Of a stretch of 53,335 nt of DNA, positions 24,937 through 32,112 are shown in pieces. This stretch comes from an uncultured Collinsella sp. (GTDB taxonomy: Bacteria > Actinomycetota > Coriobacteriia > Coriobacteriales > Coriobacteriaceae). Every line of letters starts with the position of its first letter. Position 1 is the first letter of the stretch. Below the pieces are notes generated by a model. That model saw only the letters and a program-made list of their open reading frames with translations, was not told the DNA's origin and made no database searches. Made by a program: the position numbers and the translations under genes. The stretch spans positions 1 to 53,335 of the forward strand of contig UQXC01000005.1 in assembly GCA_900544995.1 (NCBI GenBank), written 5' to 3'.

Positions 24937-24971
24937 AACGGCGTGCTGCTTTGTCGGCAGCGCGCCGTTTT
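24937..24971 (+). terminator. Terminator of pheST
   Basis: A 13-bp stem with one G-U (24937-24949 with 24957-24969) is followed by TTTT. The loop is bases 24950-24956 and contains the -35 hexamer of the next promoter. Confidence 0.8.
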
Positions 24972-25017
24972 GCTATGATAGCCCGCGTCGTGTTACGAGT
25001 CTGACAATACGTAACAC
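24951..25017 (+). promoter_or_regulatory. Promoter with NikR-type operator for the nickel transporter
   Basis: TTGTCG (24951-24956) is 17 bases from TATGAT (24974-24979). The perfect inverted repeat GTGTTAC-N14-GTAACAC (24990-24996 and 25011-25017) lies over the expected transcription start. This sequence and spacing match the NikR site described for several bacterial and archaeal groups, so nickel-dependent repression is predicted. Confidence 0.85.
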
Positions 25018-25074
25018 TGGCAAGGTGATTCAGGCGGCGTTGCAATTCCGTGCGCCGACAACCGGGAGGCGTAC

Positions 25075-26160
25075 ATGCACATTCCAGATAATTATCTGTC
25101 CCCGCAGACCGATGCCGTCATGGCGGTGGCGATGGTGCCCGTTTGGGTCCACTGCATCAAGAAGGTGCGCGCCACGCTCGATCGCGAGCACATGGCTTTC
25201 CTGGGTATCTGCGCCGCATTTTCCTTCTTGCTCATGATGTTCAACGTGCCGCTGCCTGGCGGCACCACTGGTCACGCTGTTGGCGGCGCGCTCATCGCGC
25301 TGCTGCTGGGCCCCGAGGCCGCGGCTATCGCTGTCTCGGTCGCGCTGGCGCTGCAGGCGCTGCTGTTTGGCGACGGCGGCGTTCTGTCCTTTGGCGCCAA
25401 CTGCTTTAACATGGCCTTTGTGCTGCCGTTTGCCGCTGCTATTGTGTTCCGTGCGCTCAACAGCCGTCTGCACGACAAGAGCTGGGGCACCTCGGTTTCT
25501 GCCATCGTGAGCGGTTGGGTCGGCCTGTGCCTGGCGGCCCTGTGTGCGGCGATCGAGTTCGGCATTCAGCCCATGCTCTTCACCAACGCTTCGGGCGCTC
25601 CGCTGTACTGCCCCTTCCCGCTGTCCGTGGCTATTCCGGCCATGTTGATCCCGCATATGCTGGTTGCCGGCGTGATCGAGGGCGTGGCGACGGCTGCCAT
25701 CTACGGTTTCATTAAGAAGACGGCGCCGAGCGTTATCGTCGGGCCCGAGGCCGTCGATGGCCAGCTTGCTACCGAGGTCACTGCTGCCAAGAAGACCTCG
25801 CTGATTCCCACGATCATTCTGGTCGCCGTGCTTGTCGTGGCTACGCCGCTCGGCTTGCTTGCCACCGGTGACGCCTGGGGTGAGTGGGATGCCGAGGGCG
25901 CCGCGACCGCCGTTCAGGAGGCTGGCGACGACAGCCTGCAGGCTTCGGTCGGCCTCGACACCCCGACTTTTGCCGACGCTCTGCCTACGGGTGATTACCT
26001 GCAGGCCTATTCCGAGGAACAGGGCCTTGGCTTTGCCGGCCAGGCTGCCATGTATATCCTGTCCGGCGTGATTGGCGTGGCGGTGCTCACCATCGCATTT
26101 CGTCTGATCTCGCTGACGGTTAAGGAAAGCGGTGCTCATGGCAATAGCCGAGCTGCCTAG
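25075..26160 (+). CDS. nikMN: Nickel/cobalt ECF transporter, substrate-binding membrane subunit (NikMN/CbiM type)
   Basis: A 361-residue membrane protein. The start MHIPDNYLSP is the CbiM/NikM signature, where the N-terminal Met-His backbone and His2 bind metal. Helices run through residue about 225 (PGGTTGHAVGGALIALLLG, FGDGGVLSFGANCFNMAFV). After a linker, a C-terminal NikN-like part has two helices (LIPTIILVAVLVVATPLGLL; AAMYILSGVIGVAVLTIAF) flanking an acidic outside loop. The fused M+N build and the NikR-type operator favour nickel over cobalt; no nickel enzyme gene is in view to confirm. The ATG follows GGGAGG at five bases. It is first in an operon with the T and A components. Confidence 0.9.
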   Translation: MHIPDNYLSPQTDAVMAVAMVPVWVHCIKKVRATLDREHMAFLGICAAFSFLLMMFNVPLPGGTTGHAVGGALIALLLGPEAAAIAVSVALALQALLFGDGGVLSFGANCFNMAFVLPFAAAIVFRALNSRLHDKSWGTSVSAIVSGWVGLCLAALCAAIEFGIQPMLFTNASGAPLYCPFPLSVAIPAMLIPHMLVAGVIEGVATAAIYGFIKKTAPSVIVGPEAVDGQLATEVTAAKKTSLIPTIILVAVLVVATPLGLLATGDAWGEWDAEGAATAVQEAGDDSLQASVGLDTPTFADALPTGDYLQAYSEEQGLGFAGQAAMYILSGVIGVAVLTIAFRLISLTVKESGAHGNSRAA

Positions 26161-26974
26161 CTGGCTTGCGGTCGAGCAGCGTTACGAGTCCGCGGGGGCT
26201 CGTCATCGCGTGATGCAAAAGAATGTCCTGCACCTGGCGAGCCTGCTTGAGCGGGTTCGCCTGGGTGGAGGCGCGCACGAGGGCGGGTCGATGATCGACC
26301 GCGCCCTTTCTTCCGTTTCGGCGCCGGTGCGCCTGGTGGGGATGTTCGTTTGCGTCCTGTGCGTGTGTCTGACGCAGAGCCCGCTGTACCTGATGTTGAT
26401 GGCGGCGGTCGCGTTGGTGCTGGTCGCGGTGCGCCCCGCACGCGGGCTGCGCGCGACCTTTGTACCGGCACTTGGCGCCACGGGGCTCGCGGTGGTTCTG
26501 GTGCTGCCTGCCCTGCTGCTGGGCGCGTCTGCCACGGGCGCCATGCTCAAGATCGCGCTCAAGACCTTCATTAATGTGTCGTTGGTGCTGGGCGTTTCGT
26601 GGACCCTCACGTGGAGCCGCATGTCGGCGGCGCTCAAGATGCTGCATCTACCCGACGAAGTTATCTTTACGTTTGATATGGCGCTCAAGCACATCGAGGT
26701 GCTGGGTCGCACGGCGCACAATCTGTGTGAATCGGTCATGCTGCGCAGCGTTGGCCGTGCGCCTGAGGGATTTTCGCGTACCGATTCGATCGCGGGTATC
26801 ATGGGCATGACCTTTATCAAGGCGATGGAATGCAGCCGCGCAATGGATGAGGCTATGCTTTGCCGCGGCTTTGCCGGTGTGTATCCGGCGCCCGCGCGCG
26901 CCGGGTTTGGCTGGCGCGATGCGGTCTATGCGGCCGGCGTGGCGCTGCTGGCAGTGTTGTGCGCCGTGCTGTAG
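26132..26974 (+). CDS. nikQ: ECF transporter transmembrane subunit (NikQ/CbiQ, EcfT)
   Basis: A 280-residue T component coupling the substrate-binding unit to the ATPase. It has about five membrane helices, and the ATPase-contacting Ala-Arg-Gly type motifs of the family appear as CESVMLRSVGRAPEG and DEAMLCRGFAG. I chose the GTG at 26132 because AAGGA lies five bases before it; the ATG two codons later is too far from it. The gene therefore overlaps nikMN by 29 bases, consistent with coupled translation. Confidence 0.9.
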   Translation: MLMAIAELPSWLAVEQRYESAGARHRVMQKNVLHLASLLERVRLGGGAHEGGSMIDRALSSVSAPVRLVGMFVCVLCVCLTQSPLYLMLMAAVALVLVAVRPARGLRATFVPALGATGLAVVLVLPALLLGASATGAMLKIALKTFINVSLVLGVSWTLTWSRMSAALKMLHLPDEVIFTFDMALKHIEVLGRTAHNLCESVMLRSVGRAPEGFSRTDSIAGIMGMTFIKAMECSRAMDEAMLCRGFAGVYPAPARAGFGWRDAVYAAGVALLAVLCAVL

Positions 26975-27002
26975 GCGCTGCTGGTTTCGACTGGGGATGC
27001 AA

Positions 27003-27791
27003 ATGGGGAAGGGCGACGTTTTGGCAAACGATACAAATGGCGCGATGGGCGTGAGCGGTGCTGCTAGCGCCGAGGCCACGCCGCTCATCGAGTTTCGCGA
27101 CGTAGTGTTTTCCTATGCGGGGCATACGGTTGTCGATGGTGTGTCGCTGCAGGTCGATCGTGGTGAACTCGTTGCCCTGCTCGGTCCCAACGGCTGCGGT
27201 AAGACGACGATTATGCGTCTTATTAACGGCCTTGAACTCGCGGACGCAGGGGCATACCTGTTTGACGGGCACGTGATCGATGCGGTGTTTCTAAAGGATT
27301 CCGCGGCCGCTCAGCGTTTTCATCAGCGCGTAGGTTTTGTGTTTCAAAATGCCGATGCTCAGCTGTTCTGTGCCACGGTGGGCGAGGAAGTCGCTTTTGG
27401 CCCGGCTCAAATGGGGTTGCCGGCGGGCGAGCTCGAGCGTCGCGTGCGCGATGCCATGGAACTGTTTCAAGTTGTCGACCTGGTCGATGCCTCGCCCTAT
27501 CAGCTCTCGGGCGGGCAAAAGAAGCGCGTTGCGCTGGCTGCGGTGGTGTCGATGAACCCGGATATCTTGGTCCTCGACGAGCCTACCAATGGGCTCGACG
27601 AGGATTCATGCGACATTGTGGTCAACTTCTTGCTGGCCTACGTCGCGGCGGGTAAGACGGTCTTGATGAGCACGCATCACCAGGATTTGGTGCGACGCCT
27701 GGGCGCCCGCGCCATCTATATCGATCGATATCACCATGTGGTCGAGGCGCCTTCGCCGTCGTATGGAACCGAAAGCGGTGCTACGGACTAG
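27003..27791 (+). CDS. nikO: ECF transporter ATPase (NikO/CbiO)
   Basis: A 262-residue ABC ATPase. Walker A is GPNGCGKTT, the Q-loop FQNADAQLF is typical of ECF ATPases, the signature is LSGGQKKR, Walker B is ILVLDEPTNGLD, and the switch histidine is in STHHQD. An N-terminal tail of about 25 residues precedes the domain. ATG 27003 is preferred (GGGG seven bases before) over ATG 26997, and a TTG further in is also possible. It is the last gene of the nikMN-nikQ-nikO operon. A single ATPase is expected to act as a homodimer here. Confidence 0.92.
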   Translation: MGKGDVLANDTNGAMGVSGAASAEATPLIEFRDVVFSYAGHTVVDGVSLQVDRGELVALLGPNGCGKTTIMRLINGLELADAGAYLFDGHVIDAVFLKDSAAAQRFHQRVGFVFQNADAQLFCATVGEEVAFGPAQMGLPAGELERRVRDAMELFQVVDLVDASPYQLSGGQKKRVALAAVVSMNPDILVLDEPTNGLDEDSCDIVVNFLLAYVAAGKTVLMSTHHQDLVRRLGARAIYIDRYHHVVEAPSPSYGTESGATD

Positions 27792-27870
27792 TTGCTGCGT
27801 AGAGCGTGCGTAGCCGCTCGCGCGGCTTCGCCGTGATGGTATAGTTATCCAGGTTTTTATGGGGGTGGCT

Positions 27871-28719
27871 ATGCCAAGCTGGAACATTCATATCGCTCAG
27901 ACGGAGCGTTTGCTGGAGCGCACTGGTGCGCTTGCCAAGAGCGTGCGCGACCGCAATGCCTTTTTGTTTGGCTGCGTGGTTCCGGATATCTTCGTGGGCT
28001 ATATGGTCCCTGGCATCGCCGACCCCATCCCGTACCGCATTACGCACTTTGCCAAGCCTGAGCCCATCCCTAAGCCTCGTGAGCATGAATTCTGGGATAC
28101 CTATGTGGCACCGTTGCTTAAAAGTTCGCCCACCGGTGCGCCGGCCGCGGCGACCTCGATTATCGAGGAGCGCGAGCGGCTGAATCGCGTGCACTATCCC
28201 CAGCGCTACAAGGATGCCGAGCCGGTTGCCGGTCCCGGCGCTCGTGAGTTCTCGCTTGCGTCCGAGGACGTGGCTCAGTCGTTGCTCGATTTGACACTGG
28301 GCGTCTGGTCGCATCTGGTGGCCGATACCGTATGGAATACGCGCGTGAATCAGTACCTGGAGGCGCACGGCGGCAAGCCGTGCGAGGAGTTTCGCATTAA
28401 AAAGCAAGGCGACTTTGACTGGTTTGGCAAGACGCTTGGCATTGTTTCGATTCCGCGCGCGACCGATCGCCTGTATACTGCGGCGACGCGTTTTGGGCAG
28501 TATCCTATCCATAAGGAGTATGTGCTCAAGGCCATCGGCGTTATGCACGAAATCGTGCGCGAAAACCCCGGTGAGCCCGACCATCCGCCATACCGCCTGC
28601 TGACCGAGGAGTTCTTCGACGCGACGTTTACCGAGGTCATCGAGCTGACCGAGGCGGGCTTTGCGGCTCGCGTTGCCGCTTCTGACGTCCCCGCAGTCCC
28701 TCTGATCGCTAGCTGCTAG
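27871..28719 (+). CDS. Zinc-dependent phospholipase C-family protein
   Basis: A 282-residue protein that begins MPSWNIHIAQTERLL and continues with NAFLFGCVVPDIFVGY, the pattern of the PF00882 family (Trp1 and His/Asp zinc ligands at the start of the domain). Further candidate ligands are in YRITHFAKP and GVWSHLVADTVWN. No signal peptide is visible, so despite the family name it is cytoplasmic and its substrate is unknown. I chose ATG 27871 after GGGGG at five bases; an ATG four codons earlier is possible. A TATAGT hexamer about 30 bases upstream may be its -10. Its stop codon overlaps the stop of the convergent gene (shared CTAG). Confidence 0.82.
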   Translation: MPSWNIHIAQTERLLERTGALAKSVRDRNAFLFGCVVPDIFVGYMVPGIADPIPYRITHFAKPEPIPKPREHEFWDTYVAPLLKSSPTGAPAAATSIIEERERLNRVHYPQRYKDAEPVAGPGAREFSLASEDVAQSLLDLTLGVWSHLVADTVWNTRVNQYLEAHGGKPCEEFRIKKQGDFDWFGKTLGIVSIPRATDRLYTAATRFGQYPIHKEYVLKAIGVMHEIVRENPGEPDHPPYRLLTEEFFDATFTEVIELTEAGFAARVAASDVPAVPLIASC

Positions 28720-29789
28720 CCGGCCGGCTTGACGGCGAGCAGTTCATCCCAATTGACCAACGGCTCCCGTCGCAGGGTTTCTGCGGCGGTGCGTTCCTGA
28801 TCGGTCTTTGGGATGTAGGGGAGCCCCGCCTTTTTATGGATGAGCTCGGCGATGTTGTTAAAGCTCTTCGTGTCTTTGATTTGCTCATAGGTTATCTGGA
28901 TAACGTCATAGCCCATGCTTGTGAGGGCGGTGGTGCGCTCGGCATCAGAGAGACTTGCGGCTTCGCCACCGTGGGCGGAACGGCCTTGGCATTCCAAGAT
29001 GACGCCCATGCTGTTGGTGGCACTTTCGATGAGGATATCGGCGTAGCAGCAGGTTTTGTCATACAGTGAGCGCGCGGCGTCGCTGAGTGGGATGCGCACG
29101 TTGTTTGCGATGTTGATGCCCATGCCGCCCTCGTTGCGGGGGAGCGAGACAAGCATGGAAGTCTGTACTTCGAAGGGCGAGGCGGTCTGCCCCGTCATGT
29201 GCTCGGCCGCCCAGCGCAGTTGTTTAACGCCGCGCAGGCCTGCGGCCTGCTTGGTGAACGCGGCGATATCCGCTGCGGAAAGAAGCGGCGTGCGATTCCA
29301 CAAGTTGGTGCCATTGCCTTTGGTGTCGACAACACGCTCCCAGCCACAGTTGGGTGGAATGAGCTTAAGCGAAATGGCTTCATCGAGTTGTTGTTGCGTT
29401 CGCTCGCAGGGCTTAAACACTGCAAAGGAGCCGCACATCTCGTAGCAAGCCATGAGTAACTGGTTGCGTGAGACCTGCGTAGCAAGGTTGAGCAGCGTAA
29501 ACTCGGGCGACGTGACATCAAATCCATGCTCAGTCTGCCTAAACGACCCAGGAGGCGGCTCTTGGGTTAGCAGACGGCTATGAAATAGCTTTCCGTTCGC
29601 GCGCTGTTTTCTTTCGCCCACGAATCTCCAAACTGGTGTGCCGAGCAAGTCTTTAAATACTGGTTGTTTTGAGTAATGCACCAAGCGATGGTCATGGTCG
29701 GGCGGCAGGATTGCCGGATAGAGTCCTAGTATCTGGGGCGGGATGCGATAGTACTGAAAAGCTGTGGGTCCGCAAGCGAGAAATGACAT
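28716..29789 (-). CDS. Coriobacterial hypothetical with DUF559/Vsr-like C-terminal domain
   Basis: A 357-residue protein. The first 200 residues (ending near LIPPNCGWERVVDTKGNG) have no motif that I know. The C-terminal part has YADILIESATNSMGVILECQ, then SAHGGE, and a final IQITYEQIKD. An Asp, then Glu-x-Gln, spaced as in PD-(D/E)XK folds, suggests a Vsr/DUF559-type nuclease. The overall plan parallels the gene at 2670. No good ribosome site precedes the ATG. Immediately upstream lies a 21-bp perfect inverted repeat element. The role is unknown. Confidence 0.6.
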   Translation of the reverse strand: MSFLACGPTAFQYYRIPPQILGLYPAILPPDHDHRLVHYSKQPVFKDLLGTPVWRFVGERKQRANGKLFHSRLLTQEPPPGSFRQTEHGFDVTSPEFTLLNLATQVSRNQLLMACYEMCGSFAVFKPCERTQQQLDEAISLKLIPPNCGWERVVDTKGNGTNLWNRTPLLSAADIAAFTKQAAGLRGVKQLRWAAEHMTGQTASPFEVQTSMLVSLPRNEGGMGINIANNVRIPLSDAARSLYDKTCCYADILIESATNSMGVILECQGRSAHGGEAASLSDAERTTALTSMGYDVIQITYEQIKDTKSFNNIAELIHKKAGLPYIPKTDQERTAAETLRREPLVNWDELLAVKPAG

Positions 29790-29835
29790 GGCAATCCGAT
29801 CGTTCGAGCGTTGTTTGGGCTAGAAAGGCTATCGG

Positions 29836-29965
29836 TTTCGGAAGTGCGGGGAAAAAGACAAACAGGCAAAGCACAAGCGGTATTTGAGCCAACTTTATCA
29901 GGGGTTTTGTTGAAATAAAAGGGCTTGTGTTCGGAGGTAAGCAATTTTTCCCCGCACTTCCGAAA
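29836..29965. repeat. Element with 21-bp perfect terminal inverted repeats
   Basis: 29836-29856 (tttcggaagtgcggggaaaaa) is perfectly inverted at 29945-29965. The 88-base centre is AT-richer and contains a second inverted pair, acaagc/gcttgt (about 29873 and 29923). Downstream, tgctaaa-acga-tttagca (29989 on) is a small hairpin. The rest of 29966-30143 holds no gene that I can support. Confidence 0.85.
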
Positions 29966-30145
29966 ACGCGGTCGATCTGACTCTTGCTAAAACGATTTAG
30001 CAGCGTCGGTTAAGGTGTGGGTTTGCTACCGGGCGAACACTTTTAGCGCTTGGGGCTTTATTTTTTGGGCCTCGGAGGGCGGATTTCGCGCTTTTGGTAA
30101 AGAAATGGGTGCGTGTCATGCCGTGCGGTAGGCATCGGCGCACAG

Positions 30146-30182
30146 AAAAAGGGCCCGGAAGGCTTTGCCTTCCGGGCCCTTT
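30146..30182 (-). terminator. Terminator of pyk
   Basis: A perfect 16-bp stem (30148-30163 with 30167-30182) encloses a TTT loop. The minus strand then continues TT after the stem's terminal TTT. Confidence 0.92.
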
Positions 30183-30210
30183 GCAATGCAAGTGTGCTTG
30201 CAAGTGCGAT

Positions 30211-31671
30211 TTAGCGCACCTGAGCGACGTAAGCGACGTTGGTCGAGGAGACCTTGTCCTCGAGCTGGACGCTCATACGGGGATCGCCGGCGGTAGCGAC
30301 GGTCAAATCGCCAGTCTTGACGTAGCCGAGCTCCTTAGCGGTCTCGATCGCCTTGACGATCGTGCCGTTGACGGTGCCCTGGGTAATCTCGGCCTGGTGC
30401 GGGATAACGCCCCAGTACATGATCATCTGCTGGACGGCCCACTCGTGGCGGGAGAACGCGCAAATCGGCATGTTGGGACGGAAGTGCGAGATCAGGCGAG
30501 CGGTACGACCGGTGGTCGTCGGCACGGTGATGCACTTGGCGCCAACGGTGGTGGCCATGTTCACAGCGGACATACCCACAACGTTGTTGACGACGCGGGT
30601 GCCGTGAGCGTCAGCCGGAACCTCGAGCGGAGCGTGAGCCGGGAGGTACTTCTCGGTCTCGAGAGCAATGCTGGCCTGCATCTTGACGGCCTCGACCGGG
30701 TACTTACCGGCAGCGGACTCGCCAGAGAGCATAACGGCGTCGGTGCCGTCGTAAATGGCGTTAGCAACGTCGGCAACCTCGGCGCGCGTCGGGCGCGGGT
30801 TCTGCTGCATGGAGTCGAGCATCTGCGTAGCGGTGATGACGGGCTTGTAGGCCGCGTTGCACTTGGCGATGATCTCCTTCTGGATGTGGGGAACGAGCTC
30901 GGGCTTGATCTCGATGCCCAGGTCGCCACGGGCGACCATGATGCCGTCGGAAGCTTCGAGGATCTCGTCAAAGTTCTCGACGCCCAGGGCGCACTCGATC
31001 TTCGGGAAGATCGTCACGTGCTCGCCACCGTTCTCGCGGCAAAGCTTGCGAATGCCGCGGACGGACTCGCCGTCACGGATGAAGGAAGCGGCGATGTAGT
31101 CGATGTTCTCGGTCAGGCCAAAGAGGATGTCCTGACGATCGCGCTCGGTGATGGCGGGCAGCGAGATGTTGACGTTGGGCATGTTGACGCCCTTGCGCTC
31201 GCCGATCAGGCCGTCGTTCTTAACGACGCAGGTCATGTCCTGGCCGTCGACGGACTCGACCTCGAGGGCAACCAGACCGTCATCGATTAGGATGAGGGAG
31301 CCCTTCTCGACCTCGGAGGGCAGAGCCAGGTAGTCGAGGGAGATGTGCTCAGAGGTGCCGTGGAAATCCTCGGACGTGGGCTGAGCGGTGACGACGATCT
31401 TGTCGCCGGTCTTGACGGCAACCTTCTTGCCGTCGACCAGAAGGCCGGTGCGGACCTCGGGGCCCTTGGTGTCGAGCAGGATGCCGACGGGCAGACCGAG
31501 CTCCTTGGAAATACGACGGACGCGCTCGATGCGACCGTGGTGCTCGTCGTAGGATCCGTGCGAGAAGTTAAAACGGGCGACGTTCATGCCCGCCTTGATC
31601 ATCTCGCGGATGGTCTCGTCGCTATCGCAGGCGGGACCCATGGTGCATACAATCTTGGTGCGCTTGTACAT
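30211..31671 (-). CDS. pyk: Pyruvate kinase
   Basis: A 486-residue glycolytic enzyme converting PEP and ADP to pyruvate and ATP. It starts KRTKIVCTMGPA with substrate-binding NFSHG. The active-site region has LLDTKGPEVRTG, and the catalytic signature is FPKIECALGVENFDEILEA with metal ligands Glu/Asp in MVARGDLGIE. The C-terminal domain (from about 345) is complete (TTTGRTARLISHFRPN). There is no extra PEP-utiliser domain. On its strand TATAAT (31735-31740) lies 64 bases before the start, with the only -35-like hexamer, TTGAGG, 20 bases from it. The ribosome site is GGAGG. It stands alone and is divergent from the cation ATPase. Confidence 0.97.
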   Translation of the reverse strand: MYKRTKIVCTMGPACDSDETIREMIKAGMNVARFNFSHGSYDEHHGRIERVRRISKELGLPVGILLDTKGPEVRTGLLVDGKKVAVKTGDKIVVTAQPTSEDFHGTSEHISLDYLALPSEVEKGSLILIDDGLVALEVESVDGQDMTCVVKNDGLIGERKGVNMPNVNISLPAITERDRQDILFGLTENIDYIAASFIRDGESVRGIRKLCRENGGEHVTIFPKIECALGVENFDEILEASDGIMVARGDLGIEIKPELVPHIQKEIIAKCNAAYKPVITATQMLDSMQQNPRPTRAEVADVANAIYDGTDAVMLSGESAAGKYPVEAVKMQASIALETEKYLPAHAPLEVPADAHGTRVVNNVVGMSAVNMATTVGAKCITVPTTTGRTARLISHFRPNMPICAFSRHEWAVQQMIMYWGVIPHQAEITQGTVNGTIVKAIETAKELGYVKTGDLTVATAGDPRMSVQLEDKVSSTNVAYVAQVR

Positions 31672-32003
31672 TCAGACCTCCATCTGACATCGTCTTGCGC
31701 TGATAGATAAACCATAAGAAATAAAACTGAGATGATTATAACGAAATGACGACCGAATACCCTCAAAAATCGACCGTATGCCGAATTAGAAGTTCATTTT
31801 TTGCGGAAAAACGGTATATGCAAAAACTTTACCAACCGTTCTAACCGCTGCTATCTGGGCGATATTTTAGTTTGGCGACGCACCGAAGAAAAAACGTTTT
31901 ATCAATGTTGAACATCATACGGTCTGCACCGTTGCACCCGAGCCGTGTTTCCAATTGGAATGTTTTGGCTAGACGCGCCGCTTTGGGGTACCATAGCTCC
32001 ACT

Positions 32004-32112
32004 ATCAACTGCCGCTCAGCACGGCAGCCTTGATGAGCCCTTGCCCTTCTCCTGGGAATTATGATCGGGCATCAATCTGCTGAGTGGCCCGAATCCCAGG
32101 AGGGGACTCTAT
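32004..32112 (+). promoter_or_regulatory. Structured 5' leader with sequestered ribosome site
   Basis: Hairpin 1: atcaa-ctgccg (32004-32014) with cggcag-cc-ttgat (32022-32034). Hairpin 2: ctcctggga (32049-32057) pairs perfectly with tcccaggag (32094-32102), with a second stem tcgggc/gcccga (32065-32070, 32087-32092) inside. The 3' arm of hairpin 2 contains the first bases of the AGGAGGGG ribosome site. No known riboswitch consensus was recognised. Between 31672 and 32003 lie only the pyk promoter and AT-rich sequence. Confidence 0.65.

Noticed and set aside
24830..25074. Cobalamin riboswitch before the transporter
   Set aside because: There is no B12-box sequence, and the NikR-type palindrome explains control better.
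32004..32112. yybP-ykoY manganese riboswitch
   Set aside because: Its conserved loop sequences could not be found in this leader, although the position before a P-type ATPase would suit it.
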